From contig KV918777.1 of assembly GCA_002049455.2 (NCBI GenBank), forward strand, positions 124,001 to 188,000: DNA of 64,000 nt, written 5' to 3'. This DNA comes from Porphyra umbilicalis. Its lineage: Eukaryota > Rhodophyta > Bangiophyceae > Bangiales > Bangiaceae. Below the pieces are notes generated by a model, which was given only the letters and a program-made list of their open reading frames with translations, did not search any database and was not told the DNA's origin. A program made the position numbers and the translations under genes. Shown one piece after another: positions 33,239-43,169 of the stretch (the first letter of the stretch is position 1; each line of letters starts with the position of its first letter).

Positions 33239-35940
33239 ATGGAGCCATTCCCGGCGACCACCCCTATTGGCAGCTCAGTATGTCGCCCGCCACGGCACCG
33301 GAGCGCCAGGACGCCTCCGTCGCCTCGTCGGGTACTGGGTCGGTTACCGTCATGCCGGCAACGCCGGGGCCGGCAGGGCATCTTCCGGCCGTACCCGCCC
33401 GCCCGGCGGAGCCGCCGGGCATGCGGTTGCCGTACGACCCGAACGGCCGGGAGTGGCGGAAGCCGCCCCGCCCAGCGGGCCTCGTTGCCGCGGCGAGGGT
33501 CGGGGGCGGGGACGCCGCACCTCCTGGGCCCGTACCTGGCTCGGACCTCGCTTCGTCTTTGATCGGAAGCCCCGCTGTCGTGCCGGTGGAAAGTCGCCTA
33601 ATGCTGGGGCAGGACGCCCTGGCGCTCCCGCCACGTCCTGTGGCGCCCGCTGTCCGGGAGTGGCTCGCCCTGCTGGGGGCAGCAGTGGCCACGGCCCACT
33701 AGACGCTCTACAGAGACTTCTTTCGCCCTGCCCATACTCACGCTGCTGGCGAGGCGTTAGCCGTGTGGCGGTCCTTTCGGGAGATCCCCAAGGCGGCGGT
33801 GTACGGCGCCCAGCCGGCGGCCGAGCGCGACCTCGCGTCCTTCGTCCACTCCGTCGGTGATAGCGTGAGGTGATTGCGCTGCATGTTGCGGGGAAACCTG
33901 GAGCGGGTGCTCTTGGTTCCGCACCCCTCGGCCGAGCTGCCGTTCGTCGCCGGCGACGAGAAGTACGCCTACCACAATGTTCGGCACTCTCGCATTCGTC
34001 GTCGCGCCGCGGTCCTATTCGGCCCCTCCTCGTCCCTCGTGGAATTCGGGGGTGTGGGCCCCCTGATCACCCTGGCCCCGGCGGGCCAGGCGACGGCCGC
34101 GGCGGACTTGGCGTTGAAGGCCGCGCGGCGCGCCCGCGGAGAGCTTGAGAGCGCCCGCCGGGCGGGGCGAGGGTCCTTCTTCGTGCCCGTCTGTTCCGAC
34201 ATTGCCTTGACGCCGGCGCGTGCTCCCTTGCCGCTGGCGGTTATCACGCGGTGCGCGACGCCGTGGCTGCTATGAAAACCCGCCCGTGGTGCACCAGCAG
34301 CACTCCCTGCTCCAGGCATCTCCTTTCCACCCCATCCAGGACACGGCCAATGTCATGATGACAACCGCCGTTGTGTCGGAGCTGCTGCGTGCTTACCGCG
34401 AGATGCATCGCTTCTTCGATCCATCGCCGTGCTACTACGCCCTGACGGAGAAGGTCTCGGTCGACGACCTCGCGCTGGGCGACCGCGCCGTCGCCCACGC
34501 CTCGGAGGAGTACGACGTTATCGCGAAGGCAGTGACCTGGGCGGCCGTCCACAACCGGCTGCCGTACCACCACGAACCCACCCGCCAAGCCCCGATCACT
34601 CTGCTTTCCAACTAAAAGGGTACTATGACTGCCGGTGCCTTTGAGTCCGTGTTGTGAGCGGCCGCGGTCGTGGCGAGCCCCGCTGGGGGTGAAGCTGGCG
34701 GAGCCGCAGCTCGCTATCGTCGCCCCGCGGATGTTGCCCATAACGACGGAGCCCTTGGCGATGCCGGCCGGTTTCCAATCGTCCGACCCGGATGCTGTTC
34801 CGCCGTCGGCGGAGAAGGCGGCCGCGTCGGCCCCTTACCGCGCGCGAAAGCGTCGTCACGCCAAGATGGCGCGCAGCGGTCCGTCCCGGTCTGAGCTCCA
34901 CGCTTCTGGGTCACAGACCGTCGCATCTCCGGTCTGCGGCCGGCGTGGTCGCCGTTTCCGCGTCGGGGTCGCCCGCCGGTGACCCGGAGTCCCATGAGCC
35001 CAAAGGGGACGAGAAGGAGGCAAGTGTCGGGGACCCCTGGGGTCCTGCCGTCAGCCTCTGTGGCTCCACCACGTCGACCCTTGCCGATAACGCCGAGTGT
35101 GGCCCCCGCACGCCACCTCGCGAGAAGGGGGCCTGCGTGGCTCGCGACAGGCGCTGGGACACGTCGTGGCGCGACGACCACTTCGGCGCTGCCGGCGACG
35201 GGTCCGGTGGCAGCTGGGCGCCCGAGTCACGCAGCGTGGCCGCTCCCTACCGCCCCGACCACTACGATCGCAGGGGGGCTGGGTACAGACGCCACGCCGA
35301 CGTACGGGGTGACCACGCCTGGTCGGCCGCCGTTCCGGGCGACGGTGGTGTGTATGCGGCCGCCGGCCATGGTGGACCAGCTTAGTCTTTTGCCGGTGCC
35401 CAGGCCCGCAATGGCGGTGCCAGCGGCGAGCTCTCTTGGCGTTCGGAGCACCGACCCGCCGATTCGTGGCCCGCGCGCGGAGCTGCCGGTACCGCCAGCG
35501 ACGGTAGCGCCATGGCGCCGATGGAGCTGAGGGTCGCCGGCCCTGTCGCGACCCCCGTCCCAGGGAAGCCGAACGTTGCCTGCAATAGGTGATTGTCCGC
35601 TTCGTGCACGTTTTCCACCCTGGTGACGGCCTCGGAGTGGCGGCACTCCCTCACGTAGGAACAGGTCGTCGCCCTGTTCGGGTACGACTCGTGTATCATT
35701 TTGACCGTGGTGGGTCCCTGTGAGGTCACCACCGCCCTGGTCGAGTACGCCCGCATCGGGCTCGCCGGCTTCGTCCCGCCGTGCGTCGAGTCCCCGCGCA
35801 CGCAGGCGAAGCGGTTCCACGCCGCTCTGCGGCGCGTCCTGCGTCAAACGAGCCGCCCCGTTCACGTGTCGGAGTACCGCAGCCTCGACTCAGGGCTTCG
35901 CCCTGACCCCATAGGCGCCGCGCTCGTTCCGACTTTGTGA
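33239..35940 (+). pseudogene. Antisense accessory gene remnant, element 3
   Basis: This is homologous to 2675-5774 and lacks both insertions found there. It keeps the ATG near the LTR (33239), the PPGMRLPYDPNGREWRKPP motif (near 33415), RRAGRGSFFVPV (near 34160), VTWAAVHNRLPYHH (near 34530) and the C-terminal EYARIGLAGFVPPCVESP (near 35740). GYDPSINW has decayed to GYDSCIIL. Several frameshifts and stops (for example TAG near 33701 and TGA near 33871) break it. It proves the gene's position and length in a second element. Confidence 0.8.
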
Positions 35941-35979
35941 AGTTGTCGTCCGTCGTGCCATAAAGCCACAGGCTTTCTT

Positions 35980-37292
35980 CTATTGTTTCCGAGGGTATCT
36001 GCTGCCTGCTGTAGGGCTGCCGCCCCTTGTCCGCCTGTGCGGGTCTCTCGTCGGTCCCACGACCCCACGATCCCAACCCGCCCCCCCCCCCCCCCCCGCA
36101 GGGCTCAACCGCCGTGCCGAACGAAGGAGTCCGACGCGGACGACCAGGAGCGGCGCAGCGGCGATGCCGGCAGCGGCGCCGACGCTGGGCTTCGCGTCGC
36201 TCGGGGCCGGCGTCGGCGGGTCATCGGACGTGTGAAGCAACCACGGGCGCGCGTCGCGGCGCAGATAATCGAACTGTGGCTCGTGTGGAGCGTCTCTGGC
36301 GTCCGTCCAGGTGGGTTGCGGGTATCCGGTCCTGTACACGTGGACCCGGAGGGTTCCGTCGGGCAGCGTCGCGTGGTCCGCGATCAGGTCCACGGCAAAC
36401 CGCTGGCCGTCGGCCTCTGCCTTGTGGAAGGAGCAAGACTCCCGCAGAGCGTAGTGCTGTGCGGGATACTCGGCGGCCGCGCCAGAGGCGCGGACAACAT
36501 GGGCGACGTTTTCGCGGCCGTGCTCGCCATCCACGTCCAGGAGGACTATGAGGCCGTCCGTGGTTATCACACGATCAGGACTGCGGGCGACATGCGTCAG
36601 CTTACAGCGGGCGTCCTCCTCCTGGTCGTTGTAGCGCAGTCACGAGCAGCCTGCCAACTTGTGCCTCTCCGCACGCGGCGCGAGGAGCTTGGCATTGTCG
36701 TGCTTGTAGCGCCCTTGAGGAGGCTCAAGCGTAGCCCGCTTTCGCGGGATGACCTGTACCAGCCGGCTTAGCAGGGCAGCTTAGGCCCGCTTCTCGGCTG
36801 CGGTGCCGCACTGCGCAGTCAGGGGGTACGACCCGGTCTCCAGGACGTCCTTGAAGGCCCAGCTCGCAACTTTCATGGGGTTAATGAGCTCCAACGGGGC
36901 GACTTCGGTGTTCCGGTGCGGGTGGTTATTGTGCGCCAGCGTCAGGGCCCCGAGGAGCTGGTCTCACGACTGCGGATGCTCGGCCACGTAGTGGTTGAGG
37001 ATCGTATGCTCAGTGCGGCTGAACTGCTCCGTTTGCCCATTCGTCAGCGGGTGTGACGGTGACGTCACCCTCGGCTCGATGGAGAGCAGGTTGCAAGCCT
37101 GGCCACAGAAGTGGTTGGTATACTGGGTCCCTCGTCCGAAAGCACCCGGTCCGGCGGACCATAGGCGGCCACGCAGTAGTCCAGGACGACCGAGGAGCAG
37201 TACATCGCTGACGCACCGTCCATCGGGATGGCACGCACCAGCTTGGTGAATCTACCGGTGATCACCAGGATGAGCCGGTGGCCGGCGGCCGT
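35980..37292 (-). pseudogene. Element 3 pol remnant: integrase and chromodomain
   Basis: The minus-strand frames match element 1 pol. The chromodomain reads FAVDLIADHATLPDGTL and YRTGYPQPTW (near 36350), and the integrase core reads ITGRFTKLVRAIPMDG (near 37220) and YGPPDRVLSDEG (near 37150). Stops and frameshifts are frequent. A 17-base C-run (36081-36097) follows the pol end, as in element 1. Confidence 0.85.
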
Positions 37293-38941
37293 CATTGCAG
37301 AGTCAGAGAGTCGGAAAAAATACTGCAAAGGGAAAAAAGAACGTGTGTTATTGTGGTGCACTAGCCGAACACTCAACGCGCAAAGAGGACTCCGTCCCGC
37401 AAAATAAAAGAGTCATAACTCAAGGCAAGTCACCATCCGCGACATCGCTGCCAGTAGTGCCACAGGAAGCATCCCACTCGTTGTCGCCCGAAGCGCTAGC
37501 GGCCGCAATCTGCGGCCGCGGCGACACGAAGAGCCCTGCCTCCGGGACGGAGTCCCCGCCCGCCGTGAATGGGCATGCTTGGTCTGCAGCCAGTTCAAGC
37601 CGCGCGTCTTCATCCGCATGACAGATGCAACACCAGCCGAAGCCGCAGCGCGGCAGGCAACGGCCGCGCTGGCGACCGCAGCTGGTGATGCGCCGGCACA
37701 CGGCGACGCATGGAAACCGCCACTGGGAAATGGTGCCGACGGAAGCAATGCGGCCGCACATCGCGGCCGCGCCGGGTGCCGGGGACTCGACCGTACGGCC
37801 CGTGGTCGACGCCAACGTGGCCGCTTCGCGGCCGTTCACAGCCGCAACGCCGGGCGTAGCGGGCGCTCCGCCAGACCCAGGAGACGCGGCCGTACCGACA
37901 CATGCAGAATCCGCACAGGCAGGCGATGCTGCCGCACCTGGAGCCCCACCTGCGGCCGCAGCCGTCGTCGCCTCAGCGGCCGCAGTAGTGGCCGCAGAGG
38001 TGCCCAATATATACAGCGCCGTCGTTGTCAAGAGGGACGGGAGGTGTGACTACGCTGCTTTGGCCTTGCGCAGTCTCGCACTGGACAGCAGCAGGGTGTG
38101 TCCGGCGGGATGCATATTAACAGCGCGTCTGACCAATGAGCATGTGGATCGCTGACACGAAAATCGAATGTGGCCGCACGATTCTGCCGCTCAGCGACGG
38201 GCGCTATCGTACGTGGTCCCTGCCGGGTCTCGGCAGACTCGCAAGCCCGGCCACCCGACCGCCGCAGGCGGCCGCGTGGGAGCCCGCCCTGCGTCATGCT
38301 GACTGGCGGACACCACGCGGCCGCCTCACAGGCGCTTCAGAACAGAATTCTCCAGTGTCGATCGAGGCGAAAGCGCCACCAGACTGCACGCACGCCGTAC
38401 GTCTGCCTGCTGAACGGACCAACGAGAGAGCTTCAAATTACTGCTCTCGGTCGCGAGATGAGGCAGCACCGCCAGATGATGCGAGATACTGCCAACGTGT
38501 CTCCGACCTTTGTGCGTTTGACCTCTTCGTGTCTACTCGATCGCAAGAAGTTGCAGCCATTTGAAGCCTATCGCGCTGCGTGTCTCACTTGACCGTCTAA
38601 TGTGCTGTCGATTGGGGTCCGGATCAGCGTAATCGCGAGGTCGAGCGATGGCCTGTTTGCTTGAAATTTAGCACTGGACTGTCGGAATGTGGACATCTCA
38701 CGGGAAAGTCGCTCGCAGGCTCCAGTTCGCAGGTCGACAACCCAGCAACGTCACCTTGTCCGTTTCCCATACACTGCGATCTGCCGACAGAAGAAAACAA
38801 GTACTCTCGATCCGAGCGGAGCGGGTTCACAGAGCCTGCGCCTATCGCTGCCGAATTGCTTTTGGCCACTCATAGGCGCACAAGTTGCGCTCTTAAACGG
38901 TTCGTAGATCGTTCGCAACCGACGTTGCTGGGTATGCTCTT
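37293..38941. mobile_element. Unidentified 1.65-kb insertion in element 3 with clustered GCGGCCGC
   Basis: The match to element 1 pol stops at 37292 and resumes near 38942, with about 35 bp of pol missing. The inserted DNA is less GC-rich and carries no recognisable protein. It holds eight perfect GCGGCCGC octamers between 37499 and 38324. No terminal repeat or target duplication was found, so its class is unknown. Confidence 0.6.
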
Positions 38942-40219
38942 ATGTTTTGGAAGGGCATCGTGGCGTGGAAAAGGGTGAGGGGCGACCACCGTGCTAGGGG
39001 GCGCACCCGCTGCCGGGAACAGCTGTCGCATTTCCTCATACGGGAGACGACATCGTCTCCATGCCCAACAGGCAGTAATATCGCCGCATTGCCGCATACA
39101 TACGGGACTCGCTGAGGCGCCCCGCGAGGGCCGCGTCTTGCTTTGAGTGGAGGACATGCTCCTGCATGGAGGCCGGGACCACAAGTCGGTGCGCACCGTC
39201 GGGTGCCGCGCGTCGGCGGAGGAGCCTGTCGGGGTTCTCGAAGAACGGGATGCACCTGCCGGCGTTCAGGGACTTGACAATTTTCTCGCTGTACCCATCG
39301 CCGGCTTGGGCCGAGAGCAACGCTTCGCGGTCTATGCCGCGGACCATGGGGCCGCCTACGTAGTTGGCGGCGTCGAACCCCCGCACCGTATTGTCTCGCA
39401 CGGCGAAGACGGGGACAGCGTCGTCGAACGCCGTCTCATCGCTGCCCCCAGACTCCAGGCAAGAGGTACTGTCCGCCATTTAGTGCGCCATTCCCGGCTT
39501 TTCGGCAACGTCAAACGCCAAGTTGCTCAGGCGCAAGCGCCAGCATGCCAGGCGAGGGCTCCCTGAACTCTCAAAATTTAGGATCCACCGGAAGGTATCC
39601 GTGGTCCGTGCGCACGAGGAAGCGGTCACTCTCAAGGTAGGGGCGAAGCTTAAGCGACGCCCAGACGACCGCCAGGAACTCCTTCTCCGTGACCCCGGAA
39701 GGGCGCACGTTCGCCGCCAGCCACCGGCTGATCAAAGTGACCGGCTGGAGCTTTCCATCATTCTGCTCCGGCTGCAAGGCGGCACCCACCTTCGTCCCGC
39801 AGGCGTCCACGTCAAGGACATAGTTCAGCCCGCGTCGCGGGAGGTCGAAGACAGGTGGGATGGTGTGTGCCTTCTTGAGCCGCTCGAACACCTGCTTCTG
39901 CAGTGATGTGGCGGGAAGCACGAGGACAGGGGCCGTAGCCACCATGAGGTCCGTCAATGGCGCCGCCATCCGTGCGAAGTTCGGCACGAACCGGCGGAAG
40001 ACGTTGCACATCCCCACGAAGCTCCTCTCTTGCGTGCGGGTCGTGGGGATGAGCGCCTCGCGCAGTGCACGCGTGTGCGCGTCCATCACGTAGAGCCGGA
40101 CGGGCTGATTTCTTGCCGGAGGTACTCCACGGTCACACGAAAGAACCGGCACTTGCGCAGGCGGAGTGTCACTCCCGCGTCGCGCAGTAGGCGCAGGACG
40201 CGGTCGACATGGCCGACAT
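38942..40219 (-). pseudogene. Element 3 pol remnant: integrase zinc region, RNase H, part of RT
   Basis: The order is that of element 1. SKQDAALAGRLSESRMYAAM (near 39110) is a decayed integrase zinc region, followed by RNase H (YVLDVDACGTKVGAAL, near 39810; RTDHGYL, near 39600) and RT connection sequence (VRSFVGMCNVFRRFVPNFAR in element 1, ERSFVGMCNVFRRFVPNFAR here, near 40000). It ends at 40219 where element 4 inserted; the YLDD part is not in the window. Multiple frameshifts are present. Confidence 0.85.
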
Positions 40220-40814
40220 TGTAGCGGCTCTAGGCACCAATACGCTGGCTCGTCGTCTTGCCGAAGTGATCTCGTGATCAGCTCGGTCCGTCGAAGGAAC
40301 TGCCCCGGAAATCGACTCACAGCCCAGCAGTTCCCCAACGGGAGGAGATGATCACGACAGAGCCCCGGGAGGAATCTTAGTCCAAAGCACTGTTGGTTTT
40401 ATCAAGCAGCAACGGGGAAGGCGTCCCCACTGTCAATAAACCCCTTCCCGACCCGAACGCCGGCGGCCAAAGTAGCCGCCCCAAATGCGCCAAACAGATA
40501 AATCCCTCCAAAGCGAAAAGTTCAAACAATTAGTGAGGGGGTTGGGACAACCACTGTGGAAAAGCCCCGCCCCCGACCGAATCCGATCTCTTGGAGATCT
40601 GGTCAGGTCATTCCCTGGCTTGTCCGAATCGGGATATTTTGGGACGCCCCCCGGGGGTGTGCTGTCCACAGCTGTGGGGCCACGCCCCTTCCAACCGTGG
40701 GACCCCCGACTGCCATACAACCCCCTCGTTGCGTGACTTGGCGTACCTGCCCGTCCCGCGACGACTCCTGAGGAGGGGGGTGCGGCCCGGCGCCCTGGCC
40801 GGGTGCCGGCAACA
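40220..40814 (-). repeat. Putative element 4 3' LTR
   Basis: It starts TGTAGCGGCTC at the exact point where element 3 stops and ends ...GCCGGCAACA. An almost pure C-tract (40815-40837) that would be the polypurine tract on the minus strand follows. The length, 595 bp, matches the other LTRs here. The partner LTR is off the window, so the inner boundary is inferred. Confidence 0.6.
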
Positions 40815-40837
40815 ACCGCCACCCCCCCCCCCCCCCC
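40815..40837 (-). other. Putative element 4 polypurine tract
   Basis: On the minus strand this is a run of 16 G followed by TGGCGGT, directly next to the proposed LTR edge. Confidence 0.5.
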
Positions 40838-42340
40838 GGTCCTCGCCCCAGAGGGGTTGTCGAGGTCGGTCCGCGGACTGGATCGGGCCCACGCCGCGCC
40901 CGCATGGCATGGCGCACGGCCCGTGCCGGTGTCCCGCGGCCTAAACTCCCACCGTGACGCACGCGGGCCCTATCCACGCCCCCCGTGGGTCCACACGCAC
41001 ACCCCGGTCTCACCCCCTCCACCACGTGCAACTCCGCGGCTGCTTCACACCACCCCGCAACGAAACCCATCCGCGTTGGTTGCGACGCGGTGTTCGCCGA
41101 CTCGTTCCTCCTCCCACCCCACGACGTGCCGTCCATCCCCCCCACGTGGTGCCCGTCGCTTCTTTCCTCTTGCTTCTGTCGGCCCTAGGGGGTTCCCGCC
41201 CCCCCCTCCTCCACCACGCGGTTGCCCCCACCACCCTTGTCGGACCGAGTAACCGGCGGCCGCCCGACTACAAAGTGTCCGCGTCTGCGTCGTCCTCCGC
41301 GATGGCCGACAAGAAGATGAGATGACATCCTCCACCGCCGTGGGCCCCCTACCCGTGTTGTCCGACCCGTCGACGATCACGCCGGCGTGGGAGCGCGAGG
41401 AGGCCTGCATGGGCGTAGCGGACACGCTGGCCCACGCGACGTTCCGGGGCATCGACTCGGTGCGCCCTGCCAAGCCGTTCGCCAAGCAGATTGTGGCCAT
41501 GCCGCAAGCCCTCGTACCGTCCCTATATGGCCGAGCTTCGTCAATCACTGTGGTGCGGCGCAGCCGCGACGTGTGAAACCGCCGTTCGTACCTTGGCTTC
41601 ATGGATGACGCCTTCGCGTACCCACCGTTGGTGCCGACCTTTGCCTACATCGTGACGTCTTCCCCGTTCATCAGGGCGTCCGACTAGATCTTGAAAAGAG
41701 CGGGGTTCTTGAGTTGTTCCACGGCGACCCGCTCGCGCTTGTACTTTTCGACTCCCGCGTGGTGGTACGAGGTGGAGGTCCCGTACGGCAGCATGGCGGA
41801 ACTCCCGAGGGTCCACGAGTACACGGTGGACGACCTCCACGCGGGCCGGCATACCCCATCGGCCATCTTCCGTAGCGAGTGGGCCCGCCGCGAGGCGCCG
41901 CTGAACAACGGGGGGATGAAACACGACGGGAGAGAGGAGACTACTTCACGGGGTTGTAGTAGCTGAGAGTGTAGGGGATGATGTTGCGTCGACGGTGCCG
42001 GTCGGCACGTCAACGACCAGTAAACCCCGCGTAGGGCATTTGCGTACCCCTCACGAGAGCGTTCCATGTACCCCAAACCGAACTACCATCCCACCTTGCG
42101 TTCCGCCACCCGACAGATCCGCACGGGTCATCCGTCATGATCCGCCCCCCCTCGGGACACATCCACGATGCCCGATCGATTTGACCCGACTCCACGGCCA
42201 CGAAGAGGGCCACCATCCCGCCGCGCGACAGTGATGGTCACGACCGCGGCCACGTGGCCCCTACCGCAACACGTGGCGTCGGTCGAAAACCTGCCTCGAT
42301 TCGAAACTTGAAGAGCACGTGTCCCCGCGCGGGAATTCCT
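40838..42340 (+). other. Element 4 region between LTR and pol; possible decayed antisense gene
   Basis: By position this matches the antisense-gene region of elements 1-3. A Pro-rich plus-strand frame starts just inside the LTR edge (40803-41252). Further plus-strand stretches look coding (ITPAWEREEACMGVADTLAH, near 41380; ELPRVHEYTVDDLHAGRHTP, near 41800) but in different frames with stops. No GYDPxxNW motif was found, so homology to the other antisense genes is not shown. Confidence 0.35.
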
Positions 42341-42460
42341 TTAGACGAGAAAGTCGACTACCGACCTGGCTTCTTCGACTCGTAGGCCCACATGCCGCTT
42401 GTACTGGTGTACCTTGCGTAAGACGAGCCGGCTTGTTAACTCGAGGGTGTCCTTCTCGGG
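42341..42460 (-). pseudogene. Element 4 pol, C-terminal end
   Basis: The frame EKDTLELTSRLVLRKVHQYKR continues to a TAA at 42341-42343. It is the end of the chromodomain whose first part (LRLWTHWWGYHP) lies at 56445 on the far side of element 2. Confidence 0.75.
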
Positions 42461-43048
42461 TGTAGCACCACCGGGATGGGGGTGGTGCTGGGAACCCCCG
42501 GCGGGGGCCGGGCGGGCGTGGCCTGCGCGTGGCAAGCAGCGGGGCGGGCGGCACGGCCGCCACGCCCCCGCGGGTGGCGCCCCGGCGCCGACTGGGCAGC
42601 TGTCGGGGGCGCGGGCACCCGGGCCACGCACGAACGGCCACCAGGGCGTCGCTGGGCGGGGCGGTTATGTGGCGCGCGCGCGCCGCCGCGTGGCCACGCC
42701 AGAGGCCGCCACGTCAGGCGGTGGCGCCCGGTCCCGATTCCCCCTCGTCTCTACTTCTCGCATTGGGGGACTTGTCTTGCATTGTACTTAGTGATATTGG
42801 TTGGTCGGCGGCGCGGGCCAATTCCCATTAGGGGAATTGGGCCCCCGCAACGGTTTCCGCCCTTATTAGGACGAAGGGCGACGACGGTGGGAGGCACCGT
42901 CGTCGCCGGCAAGTAAACCGTGCCTTTTGTCTTGTACCTTTGGCGGCCCCTCTCCCCGGATCGGGTGATCCTATAGGGGGCACGTTCTTGGGACGGCAGC
43001 GGTGGGATACTTCCCTCTTCGGGCCCGTGGCTACGGGGTTGTGCTACA
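42461..43048 (+). repeat. Element 2 5' LTR
   Basis: This 588-bp LTR runs from TGTAGCACCACCGGG to GTTGTGCTACA. A perfect stem-loop lies at 42877-42907 (13-bp arms, loop ggagg), and a second inverted repeat, CCAATTCCC and GGGAATTGG, near 42818-42840. Open frames within the LTR are not genes. Confidence 0.96.
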
Positions 43049-43050
43049 TT

Positions 43051-43069
43051 TGGCGCTCCGGGTGAGACC
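43051..43069 (+). other. Element 2 primer-binding site
   Basis: TGGCGCTCCGGGTGAGACC lies two bases after the LTR and is identical to the site of element 1. Confidence 0.88.
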
Positions 43070-43169
43070 ATTGGTCCACGCCCGGTCGCACGACCCCCGG
43101 CCCCGATCTCGAGGTTGTACCGGTTCGTTGGAGGATCACCTCACGGTACGCGTCGCGGCCCCCGGGGCC

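Larger units (their letters stand above)
32624..40219 (-). mobile_element. Ty3/gypsy element 3 (old relative of element 1), 3' part
   Basis: This is a decayed relative of element 1 in the same orientation: 3' LTR (32624-33223), antisense-gene remnant, pol from chromodomain back through integrase, a foreign insertion (37293-38941), then RNase H and part of reverse transcriptase. At 40219, within the reverse transcriptase, the match to element 1 stops and element 4 begins. The remaining pol, gag and 5' LTR should lie to the right of element 4, outside the window. Many stops and frameshifts make it a fossil. Confidence 0.9.

Noticed and set aside
37579-38155. Ala-rich frames in the 1.65-kb insertion as proteins
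   Set aside because: They follow the GCGGCCGC-rich composition, overlap on both strands and show no domain.
42476-42916. 146-codon frame repeated at 55872-56312
   Set aside because: It lies wholly within the element 2 LTRs and is duplicated because the LTR is.
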